Below are positions 16,189 through 24,856 of a DNA stretch of 64,000 bases, piece by piece. Every line of letters begins with the position of its first letter. Position 1 is the first letter of the stretch. The stretch comes from Massilia cavernae (lineage in GTDB: Bacteria; Pseudomonadota; Gammaproteobacteria; Burkholderiales; Burkholderiaceae_D), in NCBI RefSeq assembly GCF_003590855.1, contig NZ_QYUP01000149.1, positions 1-64,000 of the forward strand. The letters are read 5' to 3'. A program made the position numbers and the translations under genes. Under the pieces are notes generated by a model. It had not been told where the DNA came from, searched no databases, and worked only from the letters and a program-made list of their open reading frames with translations.

Positions 16189-16815
16189 ATGTTCGGACGT
16201 TTAATGCCCACCGAGGGCAAGTTCTTTGACCTGTTCAACCAGCACGCAGCATTGTGCGTGAAGGGCGCGCAAGAGATGGTCGGCCTGATGACCAATTTCG
16301 ACGACCTCGAAATGCGCACCCACGCGATCGAGGGCATCGAAAAGGAAGCCGACAAGGTTACCTACGCCACCGTCGACATGCTGCACAAGACCTTCATCAC
16401 CCCGATCGACCGCGACGACATCCACAAGCTGATCACCCGCATGGACGACATCCTCGACCTGATGGAAGACGCCGCGCAGACCGTGTCGCTGTACGACCTG
16501 AAGGCGGTCACGCCCGAAGCCAAGCGCCTGGCGGAACTGTCGCTGGCATGCTGCGAACGCGTGCAGGCCGCAGTCGGCCTGCTGCACAACATGGACAACT
16601 CGCACAAGATCGTCGCCATCTGCGAAGAGATCGACCGCCTGGAATCGGACGCCGACCACGTGATGCGCGCCGCCATGTCCAAGCTGTTCCGCGATGAACC
16701 GGACGTGCGCAACCTGATCAAGCTGAAAGCGATCTACGAGATCCTGGAAACGGTGACCGACCGCTGCGAAGACGTTGCCAACATCATCGAAGGCATCATC
16801 GTCGAAAACGCGTAA
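16189..16815 (+). CDS. DUF47 (PhoU-like) family protein
   Basis: A 208-residue all-helical protein of the PhoU-like DUF47 family (MFGRLMPTEGKFFDLFNQHA, and the acidic RMDDILDLMEDAAQ). DUF47 proteins are usually encoded just before low-affinity Pit phosphate transporters and are thought to modulate them; a pit gene follows here after 34 bases. Start ATG 16189 has GGAGAAATCT ahead of it; an upstream in-frame extension overlapping dnaB is not supported. Confidence 0.92.
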   Translation: MFGRLMPTEGKFFDLFNQHAALCVKGAQEMVGLMTNFDDLEMRTHAIEGIEKEADKVTYATVDMLHKTFITPIDRDDIHKLITRMDDILDLMEDAAQTVSLYDLKAVTPEAKRLAELSLACCERVQAAVGLLHNMDNSHKIVAICEEIDRLESDADHVMRAAMSKLFRDEPDVRNLIKLKAIYEILETVTDRCEDVANIIEGIIVENA

Positions 16816-16849
16816 CGGCGCGTCCTGAGCCAAATAAAAAAGAAAACAC

Positions 16850-17860
16850 ATGCAAACCCTAGAAATCAGCATTTACGTGCTCGGCATGTTGATCGTGCTG
16901 GCACTGCTGTTCGACTTCATGAACGGCTTCCACGACGCAGCGAACGCGATTGCGACCGTGGTGTCGACCGGCGTACTGAAACCGCAGACCGCTGTTGCGA
17001 TGGCGGCGTTCTTCAACTTCGTGGCGATCTTCGTGGTCGGCCTGAAGGTGGCCACCGCGATCGGCAAAGGCACCATCGACCCGCTGGTGGTCGACCACTA
17101 CGTCATCTTCGGGGCCCTGGTCGGGGCCATCGTCTGGAACCTGATCACCTGGTACTACGGTATTCCTTCATCGTCTTCGCACGCGCTGATCGGCGGCCTG
17201 GTTGGCGCGGCAGTAGCCAAGTCGGGTACCGGCGCGCTGATCGCCGGCGGCCTGATCAAGACCGTGATCTTCATCGTGGTGGCGCCGATGCTGGGCTTCC
17301 TGCTTGGTTCGCTGATCATGCTGCTGGTGTCGTGGCTGTTCGTGAAATCGACGCCGCGCAAGGTCGACACCTGGTTCCGCCGCCTGCAGCTGGCGTCGGC
17401 GGCGGGCTACAGCCTGGGCCACGGCGGCAATGACGCGCAAAAGACCCTGGGCATCATCTGGATGCTCTTGATCGCCTCCGGGCACCTGGCCAAGGACGCG
17501 GCCGAGCCTCCGCAATGGGCCATCGTGGCCTGCTACGCGGCGATCAGCTTCGGTACGCTGTTCGGCGGCTGGCGCATCGTCAAGACCATGGGCCAGAAGA
17601 TCACCAAGCTCAAGCCGGTCGGCGGCTTCTGCGCGGAGACCGGCGGCGCGATCACGCTGTTGATGTCCAGCTTCTTCGGCATCCCGGTGTCGACCACCCA
17701 CACCATCACCGGTGCCATCGTCGGCGTCGGCGCGGCGCAGAAGATGTCGGCGGTACGCTGGGGTGTGGCCGGTAATATCGTATGGGCGTGGATCTTCACG
17801 ATCCCGGCCTCGGCCTTCATGGCCGCGGTGGCCTGGTGGATCGGCCGCCACGTCATGTAA
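16850..17860 (+). CDS. pit: Low-affinity inorganic phosphate transporter (Pit family)
   Basis: A 336-residue inner-membrane protein with about ten helices. It carries the two Pit signature repeats: GFHDAANAIATVVSTGVL near the N-terminus and SFFGIPVSTTHTITGAIVG in the second half, plus GHGGNDAQKTLGIIWM. It imports phosphate, probably as a metal-phosphate complex, driven by protons. Forms an operon with the DUF47 gene and is closed by a strong terminator. Confidence 0.95.
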   Translation: MQTLEISIYVLGMLIVLALLFDFMNGFHDAANAIATVVSTGVLKPQTAVAMAAFFNFVAIFVVGLKVATAIGKGTIDPLVVDHYVIFGALVGAIVWNLITWYYGIPSSSSHALIGGLVGAAVAKSGTGALIAGGLIKTVIFIVVAPMLGFLLGSLIMLLVSWLFVKSTPRKVDTWFRRLQLASAAGYSLGHGGNDAQKTLGIIWMLLIASGHLAKDAAEPPQWAIVACYAAISFGTLFGGWRIVKTMGQKITKLKPVGGFCAETGGAITLLMSSFFGIPVSTTHTITGAIVGVGAAQKMSAVRWGVAGNIVWAWIFTIPASAFMAAVAWWIGRHVM

Positions 17861-17883
17861 GGTGCGGCAGCGTTAGTGCAAAA

Positions 17884-17925
17884 AACACCCCTCACGAGGT
17901 ACGCTCGCGAGGGGTGTTCTTTTTT
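17884..17925 (+). terminator. Rho-independent terminator after pit
   Basis: A 15-bp stem with one mismatch (AACACCCCTCACGAG paired with CTCGCGAGGGGTGTT), a five-base loop and six T residues. On the other strand it could also end the VOC gene transcript. Confidence 0.92.
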
Positions 17926-17926
17926 G

Positions 17927-18001
17927 TCAGTGCTTTTTCATCATGGATGCATGTCCGCCCGCCATCTCCTTTTTGCTCAGGAAGCCATCCTTGCCGGTGT
18001 C
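17927..18001 (-). pseudogene. EF-hand calcium-binding protein, 3' scrap
   Basis: Directly after the VOC stop and in another frame, 24 codons read DTGKDGFLSKKEM followed by AGGHASMMKKH and a stop. DxGxDGxLSxxE is an EF-hand calcium loop. No start codon or upstream partner is present, so this is the tail of a lost gene joined to the VOC gene. Confidence 0.55.
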
Positions 18002-18377
18002 AGGTGCCGACAATGCTGAGGATATTGCCGTCAGGGTCCCTGAACCACGCGACTTTCATGTCGCCGCCGCTGTGGATGTCGCCCTCTATGGTCAGCCCCG
18101 GCATGTCGTAGTGCTCGAAGGGGACGCCCCTGGCTTTGAGCGCGGCGGCGATCGCCCCGATTTCGTTGCCGACATCCCAGGCCACCGAGGTGGCCTTGTT
18201 GGTGCCGGCAAATTCCGAGTGGTAGACGTTGATCTTCGACGAGCCGCTGCGGAAGGTGATCACTTCCTCGCCCTCGGCCGCAATTTTGGCCAGGCCGAGC
18301 GTGCCTTCATAGAACTTCGCAGCCGCACCTATGTCTTTCACCGCGATCATCGCGATCGCTTCCTTGTCGCTTAGCAT
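18000..18377 (-). CDS. VOC (glyoxalase/bleomycin-resistance fold) protein
   Basis: A 125-residue single-domain VOC protein: two beta-alpha-beta-beta-beta modules, with VKDIGAAAKFYEGTLGL at the start of the first and the terminal VAWFRDPDGNILSIVG at the end of the second. These proteins bind a metal and act on small molecules (lyases, dioxygenases, resistance); the reaction cannot be told here. GGGAGTGACAC precedes ATG 18377. It is convergent with pit and followed by an EF-hand scrap. Confidence 0.85.
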   Translation of the reverse strand: MLSDKEAIAMIAVKDIGAAAKFYEGTLGLAKIAAEGEEVITFRSGSSKINVYHSEFAGTNKATSVAWDVGNEIGAIAAALKARGVPFEHYDMPGLTIEGDIHSGGDMKVAWFRDPDGNILSIVGT

Positions 18378-18591
18378 GTGTCACTCCCGGTCGTATTGGA
18401 TCATCCGGAACAGCCTAGCCCCGGTGGGATGGGTAGTCCGTTCGCTGGCACACGCAGCGCTTTCCGCCCACCGTGGCAGTCCGCCAACTGTATCGAAAAC
18501 GATACTTGCGCAGCGTAAATATAGTCATTCTTTTCGCATCGGCACGTGTAGAATTTCCGTGTAAATATTTACTCGGGAATATAGGCACCCC

Positions 18592-19770
18592 ATGCAAACG
18601 ACTTCATTCGACCCGCGCGCCACCGCGCAGGCCGGCATCGATAAACTGCGCGCGGGCGACGCCGCCGGTGCGCGCAAGCTGTTGGAGAAAGTAGCCGCGG
18701 CGGGCCATGCCGACGCTTCCGTGTTCCACTGCCTGGCGCATGCCTGCGCCGCGCTGCGCGACCTTCCGGCTGCGCTGGCGGCGGCCGACCGCGCGCTGGC
18801 GACCGCGCCGGCCAACATGCAATCGCTGCTGCTGAAGGCCGACCTGCTGGTCGCCAGCGGCGACGGGCGCGCCGCGGTCGCGTTCTACCAGGCCGCGATC
18901 AAGGCGGCGCCGCCGCAGGAACAGATGCCCGCATTCATGCGCCAGGAGCTGGCGCGGGCGCAGGGCAAGTGCGACGAATATGCTGCGAAGTTCGCCTCGC
19001 ACCTGATGACGCGCCTCGCCAGCGGAGGCGGCGAACAGCGCCAGTCGCCGCGCTTCAGGGAATCGATCGACCTCCTGCTCGGCAAAAAGCAGGTCTACCT
19101 GCAAAGCCCGCGCTATTTCTACTTCCCCGGCCTGCCGCAGATCCAGTTCTTCGAGACCGATGCTTTCCCGTGGATCGGCAAGCTGGAGGCGGCAACCGCC
19201 GCGATCCGCGCCGAGGCCCTGGCCGTGATGAGCGACCCCGATGCGTTCGAGCCGTACGTGAAGCACGATCCCAAGCGGCCGATGCGCAACCAGGAAGGAC
19301 TGAACAACAACCCGGACTGGAGTGCCTTCTACCTGTGGAAGGACGGCGAACTGGTGGCGGAAAACGCGGCGCGCTGCCCGGCCACGATGGCGGCGCTGGA
19401 AGGCGTGCCGATGCCGCGCGTGAAAGGACGCTCGCCGTCGGTGCTGTTTTCGCTGCTGCGGCCGGGCGCGTACATCCCGCCGCATACCGGTGTGCTCAAT
19501 ACGCGCCTGATCTGCCACCTGCCGCTGGTGGTGCCGGGCGGCTGCTCGCTGCGCGTCGGGAACGACACGCGCGAGTGCGTCGAGGGCAGGGCGTGGGTGT
19601 TCGACGATTCGATCGAGCACGAGGCATGGAACCGCAGCAGCCAGCCGCGCGTGATCCTGCTGTTCGATATCTGGCGACCGGAGCTGACCGGGGACGAGCG
19701 CGCGATGGTGGCCGAGATGTTTGCGGCTATCGACGACTACAGCGACGCCCGGACCGAGTGGGGGATGTAA
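18592..19770 (+). CDS. TPR - aspartyl/asparaginyl beta-hydroxylase fusion
   Basis: A 392-residue protein. The first about 130 residues are alanine-rich TPR-like helical repeats. The rest is an Asp/Asn beta-hydroxylase (2-oxoglutarate/Fe(II)) domain: FFETDAFPWI, the iron-binding His in PPHTGVLNTRLICHLPL, WVFDDSIEHEAWN with the second His, and RVILLFDIWRPEL. Bacterial members hydroxylate acyl chains (LpxO) or unknown proteins; the TPR half suggests a protein partner. Monocistronic in view. Confidence 0.88.
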   Translation: MQTTSFDPRATAQAGIDKLRAGDAAGARKLLEKVAAAGHADASVFHCLAHACAALRDLPAALAAADRALATAPANMQSLLLKADLLVASGDGRAAVAFYQAAIKAAPPQEQMPAFMRQELARAQGKCDEYAAKFASHLMTRLASGGGEQRQSPRFRESIDLLLGKKQVYLQSPRYFYFPGLPQIQFFETDAFPWIGKLEAATAAIRAEALAVMSDPDAFEPYVKHDPKRPMRNQEGLNNNPDWSAFYLWKDGELVAENAARCPATMAALEGVPMPRVKGRSPSVLFSLLRPGAYIPPHTGVLNTRLICHLPLVVPGGCSLRVGNDTRECVEGRAWVFDDSIEHEAWNRSSQPRVILLFDIWRPELTGDERAMVAEMFAAIDDYSDARTEWGM

Positions 19771-19806
19771 GAAGTGAAGGGCGGCGCCTGCCGCCCGCAC
19801 GCACGG

Positions 19807-20703
19807 TTAGCGTGGATCGAGCGAGACTTCCAGCCCTTCGTAGGCCAGCACCGCATTCAGCCCGTTCGGCAGCGGCGCATGGCGCGCCATCGCGTCGGCG
19901 AACGCCGCTTCCAGCTCGTCGTCGCTGCGGGTCGGCTCGTGGTGGGTGCAGTACAGGGTACGCGCGCCCACCCGCTTGGCCGTTTCCAGCGCCGCATCGA
20001 AGGTGCCGTGGCCCCAGCCTTGCTTGGCCGGGTATTCCTCGCGGGTGTACGAACAGTCCATGATCAGCGCGTCCACGCCCTCCATGCAGCGGTCGATCTC
20101 GCCCTGGCGCCGGTCGATGTATTCCTGGTAGGCCGCGCGGCGCTCGTCGCCTTCCGGGTAGATGTTATGGAACGGTTCATGGTCGCCGGTGAAGAACAGC
20201 GACTTGCCGTTGCAGCTGATGCGGTAGCCCAGGTTGGTCACCGGATGGTTCATCACCACGTTGCCGACCACCGCGTCGCCCACTTCGATCGGTTCGCCCG
20301 CCGTCAGCGTCCGGTATTCGATGGTCGCGTCCATCTGGGTTTCGCTGACCGGGAAGTAGCTGTTCTGGAGCTGCACGCCCATCACGTGCTCGATGCCGTG
20401 GCCGGTGGATGGATCCACCGCGCCGTGCAGCCGCACGCGGCTGCCGTGGATGAACAGCGGCGTAAAGAAGGGCAGGCCGTGGATGTGGTCCCAGTGGCTG
20501 TGGGAGATGAAGATATTGGCCTGTACCGGAAGCCGGGTAAGCAGGTTCTGCGCGAGGTTGAAAATGCCGGTGCCGCCGTCCAGGATGATCAGGGTGCCGT
20601 CGTCGGTGCATACTTCGATGCACGTCGTGTTGCCGCCATATCTGACTGTACGCGGGCCGGGCGAGGGGATGGACCCGCGCACACCCCAGAAACGGAATTT
20701 CAT
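19807..20703 (-). CDS. MBL-fold metallo-hydrolase
   Basis: A 298-residue metallo-beta-lactamase-fold enzyme of the phosphodiesterase-like group. It begins MKFRFWGVRGSIPSPG, then YGGNTTCIEV, and has the metal motif SHSHWDHIHG with later ligands in TGDHEP, DCSYT and CTHHEP. Substrates of this group include cyclic nucleotides and phosphoesters; none can be assigned. ATG 20703 is preceded by GGGGAG, so a longer in-frame start at 20781 is rejected. It is convergent with the hydroxylase gene. Confidence 0.88.
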   Translation of the reverse strand: MKFRFWGVRGSIPSPGPRTVRYGGNTTCIEVCTDDGTLIILDGGTGIFNLAQNLLTRLPVQANIFISHSHWDHIHGLPFFTPLFIHGSRVRLHGAVDPSTGHGIEHVMGVQLQNSYFPVSETQMDATIEYRTLTAGEPIEVGDAVVGNVVMNHPVTNLGYRISCNGKSLFFTGDHEPFHNIYPEGDERRAAYQEYIDRRQGEIDRCMEGVDALIMDCSYTREEYPAKQGWGHGTFDAALETAKRVGARTLYCTHHEPTRSDDELEAAFADAMARHAPLPNGLNAVLAYEGLEVSLDPR

Positions 20704-20905
20704 GAAAGACTCCCCGGCAGGACCGATCGATATTCTTCGATTTGTGCGAAGCGCGGCTAGGCGCCTTGCATACAGTTGCAATTTAGACTGATGATAGCGG
20801 TTTTAGGCCGTTACCGCCTCGAAATTTGCGCCGGGATATGCATCGGGCCACGCTTGGCGCTACACTGACGAATTACAAGCTGGCATTTTTACGTCACGCC
20901 CAGCA

Positions 20906-21220
20906 ATGATGAAATGGCTGTCCTGGGAAATGCACGAGCTGAACCACACACAAATCGCCCAGCGGCTCGACCAGCTCACCGAACTGAGCGTCGCGCTGGG
21001 CAACAGCCCGGACATCGGCACGCTGCTCGACCTATACTCAAGGTCGCCAAACACATGACCGACGCCGACGGCGGCACCCTGTACCGCCCCAGCGATGACC
21101 GCCGCAGCCTGCTTCCACATTTCGATCAATGACACCCTGGGCCTGTACCAGGGCGGCGCCAGCGGCAAGGACATCGGCATGGCGCCGGTGCCGCTGTTCG
21201 ACGGGCGCGGCGAGCCGAAT
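20906..21220 (+). pseudogene. GAF-domain sensor protein, frameshifted N-terminal remnant
   Basis: Three frames must be joined: QIAQRLDQLTELSVALGNSP (frame 1), ILKVAKHMTDADGGTLYRPS (frame 2), then HISINDTLGLYQGGASGKDIG (frame 3). This is the start of a GAF domain as found in adenylate-cyclase or HD-GYP sensors. Two frameshifts lie near 21030 and 21115. The third frame then passes without interruption into a POTRA-like segment from another family. Confidence 0.75.
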
Positions 21221-21340
21221 GTGGATGCGGTGGCCGAAACCGAAGCGCCGATCCGCTTCGAGATCCGCGGCTTCGAAGTAACCGGGAATACGCTGCTGCC
21301 CGTGTCCGAAGTGAATGCCGCGGTGGCGTGGCAAACGCCA
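21221..21340 (+). pseudogene. TpsB (FhaC/ShlB-type) POTRA-domain scrap
   Basis: In frame with the last GAF piece, about 40 codons read APIRFEIRGFEVTGNTLLPV, the start of the POTRA domain of two-partner-secretion outer-membrane transporters. The frame then crosses into sequence coding for a filamentous-haemagglutinin-like piece in another frame. No barrel follows. Confidence 0.65.
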
Positions 21341-21798
21341 ACAGCGCGGTACGCGGCGAAGGCGGCAAGATCATCCTCAAGGCCAGCGGCGACACGCTGC
21401 TGGAAGCAGGCAGCGTCACCAGCGCCACCGGCGCAGGCAAGGGCGGCCAGGTGAGCGTGCTGGGCGAGCGCGTGGCGCTGCTTGGTGGCGCGCGCATCGA
21501 CGCCAGCGGCACGGGCGGCGGCGGCACGGTGCTGGTCGGCGGCGACTACCAGGGCAAGAGCGCGGCTGTGCTGAACGCGCGGCAGACTTGGATGGGCAAG
21601 GACGCCAGCATCCGCGCCGACGCGGGCGAGTCCAACCTGACGCCGCCAGTGATCGAGCCTTCCAACCCGGGGCTGAAGTTCACGCCGCCGCCGGTGTTCA
21701 ACGCGTCGGCCGGCATGAGGCCGGACGGCGGAACGGCCAGCATGCGCCGCATACTCCACGATCGATTGCGAAGTGCGCTAGAACCGTCGCGCCAATAA
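21328..21798 (+). pseudogene. TpsA/filamentous haemagglutinin-like beta-helix fragment
   Basis: A 156-codon frame whose first 90 or so residues are FHA-type beta-helix repeats (GGKIILKASGDTLLEAGS, GGQVSVLGERVALLGGARID, GGGTVLVGGDYQGKSA). The N-terminal secretion domain and the bulk of such exoproteins are missing. From about residue 95 the sequence becomes proline-rich (LTPPVIEPSNPGLKFTPPP) and I do not recognise it. A terminator follows. Read with the two preceding scraps, this is a fusion of remnants from at least three genes. Confidence 0.65.
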
Positions 21799-21805
21799 AA
21801 AAAGC

Positions 21806-21839
21806 CCTGTACGGCCTCGCGCGTACAGGTTTTTCTTTT
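21806..21839 (+). terminator. Rho-independent terminator after the remnant cluster
   Basis: CCTGTACG pairs with CGTACAGG around a GC-rich loop and is followed by TTTTTCTTTT. The A-rich left flank would allow it to act on the opposite strand too, after phoH. Confidence 0.8.
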
Positions 21840-21851
21840 AGCGGAAAAGGC

Positions 21852-22160
21852 TTAGAGGGCACTCGCTCGCGTGTCGGGGCCAGGCCGCCCAGAAGTTCGC
21901 CGCGCGCCCAAGGGTCACGATGGCGCGTGTGCGTCACCAGCCCTTGTAGCGGGTCGACCACGTTGTCAGGCCGCCGAAACCTTCGTCAAGGTATGGCGTG
22001 TTCGATCTGCGCGATGTTTAGCCCAGGCAGAGGAGCTGGTGCCCGGGCCGGCGCGCGTCACCAGCGTCTGGAGCGTGCTTCGGTGTAAAGGTCTGGCGCT
22101 TCGGCGAGATCAGAACTTGTTGACGAAAGGTACGGCCGGCGCATGAAGTGTGAGAGCGAC
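21852..22160 (-). pseudogene. Degraded 3' end of phoH
   Basis: Downstream of the intact phoH frame, conserved PhoH tail segments can be read in shifting frames: LVTRAGPGT, CLG then NIAQI, TPYLT, GLT then YKGW, and a final TAA at 21852-21854. At least a dozen single-base insertions or deletions lie in about 300 bases, while the upstream 1.5 kb is clean. The pattern suggests a poorly resolved patch of sequence or very recent, very local damage. Confidence 0.75.
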
Positions 22161-23653
22161 TTGATCTTGATGCGCGAGCGGATCAGGTCCTGCGTGGCCG
22201 CGCGTCCCCACTCGCCGCCTTCGCCGTCTGACTTGTTCAGCACTTCGAGGTTGTCGTCGAAAGCGCCCATCCACGGCGACATCTTCTCTTCCTCGGTGCC
22301 CGGCAGGAAGCCGATGTCCTCGCCGACCGGCACGGTGACGCGGGTGACGATGATCTCGTTATACAGCTTGGTCTCGAGCACTTGCGCCAGGCCGGCCGCC
22401 AGTGCCAGCAGGGTCTTGCCGGTACCTGCCTGGCCCAGTAGGGTGACGAAGTCGCACTCCGGGTTCATCAAGAGATTCAGCGCGAAGTTCTGCTCGCGGT
22501 TGCGGGCGGTGACGCCCCACACGTTGTTCTTGCTATGGCTGTAGTCGCGCAGGGTCTGCAGCACGGCGGTCTTGCCGTTGATCTGCTTGACCTGGCCGTA
22601 GAACGGCGCCTCGCCGTTGCGCGGCTCGAGGAACACGAACTGGTTCACCAGCAGGGTAGGGACGGTCGGGCCGGTGACGCGGTAGAAGGTGGCGGAGTAA
22701 CCGCCCTTGTTCTCCTGCCAGGACTCCATGTCCTTGCCGTGCTTGTTCCAGAAGTCATCCGGCAGCTGGATGATGCCCGAGTACAGCAGGTCGGTGTCTT
22801 CCAGCACGTGGTCGTTGAAGTAGTCCTCGGCCGGCAGGCCCAGCGCGCGCGCCTTGATGCGCATGTTGATGTCTTTTGACACCAGCACGATGGCGCGGCC
22901 CGGCAGCTCGGCTTCGAGGTTGCGCACCACGCCCAGGATCTGGTTGTCGGCCTTACCCTGCGGCAGGCCTTCCGGCAGCAGCGGGCCGGATTGGACGCGG
23001 GTCTGGAAGAACAGGCGGCCCTTGGCGTCCTTGTTGCCCAGCTTGGCCAGCGGGATGCCCGACTCGATGGCGCCGTCGTCGATGTTGCCGACCAGCGCGT
23101 CGAGCGTGCGCGAAACCTGGCGTGCATTGCGCGCCACTTCCGACATGCCCTTCTTGTGGTCGTCCAGTTCTTCCAGGGTCATCATCGGCAGGTAGACGTC
23201 GTGCTCCTCGAAACGGAACAGCGATGTCGGGTCATGCATCAGCACGTTGGTGTCGAGCACGAACATCTTGGTGCCGCCGGTCTGGTCGGCCAGGCGGCTG
23301 GTGGAGGACTTGACCTGCACTTCGACCGGCTTGTGCTTGGCCGGATGCGGGGTGACATTCTCGGAAGGCGCCTTGGCCTTGGTGCGAGACGGCCTGGTGG
23401 CCGGCTCGGCTTTGGCGACCGGCACCACGCGCGGGGTTTCCGCCACGGCGGCGGTCTTCTTGCTTGCGGTCTTGCGCGCTGCCTTGACCGGTTCCTTGGC
23501 GATCAACTCGTCATCGGCAACTTCGGGAACGGCGGCGAGCTTGGGTTTGGCGGCGGCGACGGTACGCGCGCCCGCCTTGCCAGGTTCAGCCTTTGGGTAG
23601 TCTTTTGCCAGCAGCAGCGTGGCTGGCTTGGTTGGCATTTTTGGCAGTGGCAT
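22058..23653 (-). CDS. phoH: PhoH-family ATPase with PIN domain (C-terminus frameshifted)
   Basis: A 531-residue frame: an Ala/Lys-rich N-terminal tail (about 1-125), a PIN nuclease domain (MFVLDTNVLMHDPTSLFRFE, acidic residues in LEELDDHKKG), and a PhoH RNA-helicase/ATPase domain with Walker A LGQAGTGKT at about 415-423. PIN-PhoH proteins are RNases/helicases. The normal Walker B (IIDEAQNLTPKQ) and about 110 further residues are out of frame: after KIKSLSHFMR the frame drifts into nonsense and stops. If real, the loss of Walker B would inactivate the ATPase. Confidence 0.88.
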   Translation of the reverse strand: MPLPKMPTKPATLLLAKDYPKAEPGKAGARTVAAAKPKLAAVPEVADDELIAKEPVKAARKTASKKTAAVAETPRVVPVAKAEPATRPSRTKAKAPSENVTPHPAKHKPVEVQVKSSTSRLADQTGGTKMFVLDTNVLMHDPTSLFRFEEHDVYLPMMTLEELDDHKKGMSEVARNARQVSRTLDALVGNIDDGAIESGIPLAKLGNKDAKGRLFFQTRVQSGPLLPEGLPQGKADNQILGVVRNLEAELPGRAIVLVSKDINMRIKARALGLPAEDYFNDHVLEDTDLLYSGIIQLPDDFWNKHGKDMESWQENKGGYSATFYRVTGPTVPTLLVNQFVFLEPRNGEAPFYGQVKQINGKTAVLQTLRDYSHSKNNVWGVTARNREQNFALNLLMNPECDFVTLLGQAGTGKTLLALAAGLAQVLETKLYNEIIVTRVTVPVGEDIGFLPGTEEEKMSPWMGAFDDNLEVLNKSDGEGGEWGRAATQDLIRSRIKIKSLSHFMRRPYLSSTSSDLAEAPDLYTEARSRRW

Positions 23654-23885
23654 CAGGGTCTCAATCTAAAAATGTCTGGGGGACAGCCAGCAGCGTGCGC
23701 GCCATTATGTGCGGCATCGTGTTCAAACATGGCTGGGGCGAAGTAGGGGGGCGCTGGTCGGACCCGGAAGATGACCGGGCCGACAGGCCAGATTGGATTG
23801 ATGCGAAGCTTGAAAACGGTTGACTCAAAATGGGCTGGTGCAATCAGGTTCTACAGCAGGTTGATCAACATGTTAGCCGTGCGAG

Positions 23886-24353
23886 TCAGGGCTGGCTTTT
23901 GACGAATTCCAGCACTTCATCCGCGTGATTTGGAACTTTCACGCCACGCCATTCTTTCACCAATTTACCGTTAGCGTCAATGACAAACGTACTGCGCTCG
24001 ACCCCGCGAACTTGCTTACCATACATATTCTTCATCTTCATGACGTTGAACTGGGTGCAGACGGCTTCATCCGGGTCGGAGATCAGTTCGAACGGCAGGC
24101 CCAGCTTCGATTTGAAGCCTTCGTGCGAGCGCAGCGAATCGCGGCTGATGCCGTAGATCTCGGCGCCGGCGTTGGTGAACTGGTCGTGCAGCTCGCGGAA
24201 GTTGATGCTCTCCGTCGTGCAGCCCGGGGTGTTGTCCTTCGGGTAGAAATACAGCACGGTGTAACGCGCTGGCCGGCCTTCCAGCTGGAAGGTCTGTTCT
24301 CCGGTCATGGCGGCCGAAAAGTTCGTTACGGGTGCGGATGGGCTGTCAGCCAC
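23886..24353 (-). CDS. bcp: Thioredoxin-dependent peroxiredoxin (Bcp/PrxQ family)
   Basis: A 155-residue peroxiredoxin that reduces H2O2 and organic peroxides. The active site is FYPKDNTPGCTTE, with the peroxidatic Cys. The resolving Cys five residues later in E. coli Bcp is absent (GCTTESINF), so this is a 1-Cys or atypical 2-Cys form; the only later cysteine is in EAVCTQF. Start at GTG 24353 is supported by AGGAGAG seven bases before it; an in-frame extension to 24470 has no family support. Confidence 0.92.
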   Translation of the reverse strand: MADSPSAPVTNFSAAMTGEQTFQLEGRPARYTVLYFYPKDNTPGCTTESINFRELHDQFTNAGAEIYGISRDSLRSHEGFKSKLGLPFELISDPDEAVCTQFNVMKMKNMYGKQVRGVERSTFVIDANGKLVKEWRGVKVPNHADEVLEFVKSQP

Positions 24354-24466
24354 AGGTGCTCTCCTGGAGATGAGTCGGCGCTGATTTTTTGTAGGCCCCC
24401 CATCAGCGGGGCAGGGGGTTAGGCGAAGATGACAACCTGCTAAATATGGGGACTGCTGTACGGCAT

Positions 24467-24856
24467 TCAAGCCGGCGGCTGGCCGCCTTCGATGATCAGG
24501 GCGAGGGTCACCTTGCGGCCCTCGCCCATCAGGATGTTATACGTGCGGCAGGCGGCCTGGCTGTCCATGCACTCGACTCCGACGCGGCGGGCCGCGAGGC
24601 TGGCCACCAGGCGCGGATGGACGAAACGCTGGCGCGCGCCGGTGCCCAGGATCACCACGTCGGGCAGGTCGGCCTCAATGGTGGCAAAATGCTCGGTGGA
24701 CAGGGCGTCGAAGTTCGCGACCGGCCAGGGGCGCGGCGGTGTTTCGGGCAGCACGATCAGGCTGTAGTTGAAACGCTCGGCGTTGATTTCCACGCCGGTT
24801 TCGTCGTACCCGGTCACAGTTTGGTATTGTTTGTTAATGCTGGGATGTAGCTTCAT
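24467..24856 (-). CDS. Mth938/DUF498-domain protein
   Basis: A 129-residue protein of the Mth938-like family (relatives of the mitochondrial complex I assembly factor NDUFAF3). It has the family stretch LPDVVILGTGARQRFVHPRL and a C-terminal AACRTYNILMGEGRKVTLAL. Function in bacteria is unknown. ATG 24856 (KLHPSINKQYQTV) is chosen from family length; the ribosome binding site is weak. It lies about 110 bases upstream of bcp on the same strand and may share its transcript. Confidence 0.88.
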   Translation of the reverse strand: MKLHPSINKQYQTVTGYDETGVEINAERFNYSLIVLPETPPRPWPVANFDALSTEHFATIEADLPDVVILGTGARQRFVHPRLVASLAARRVGVECMDSQAACRTYNILMGEGRKVTLALIIEGGQPPA

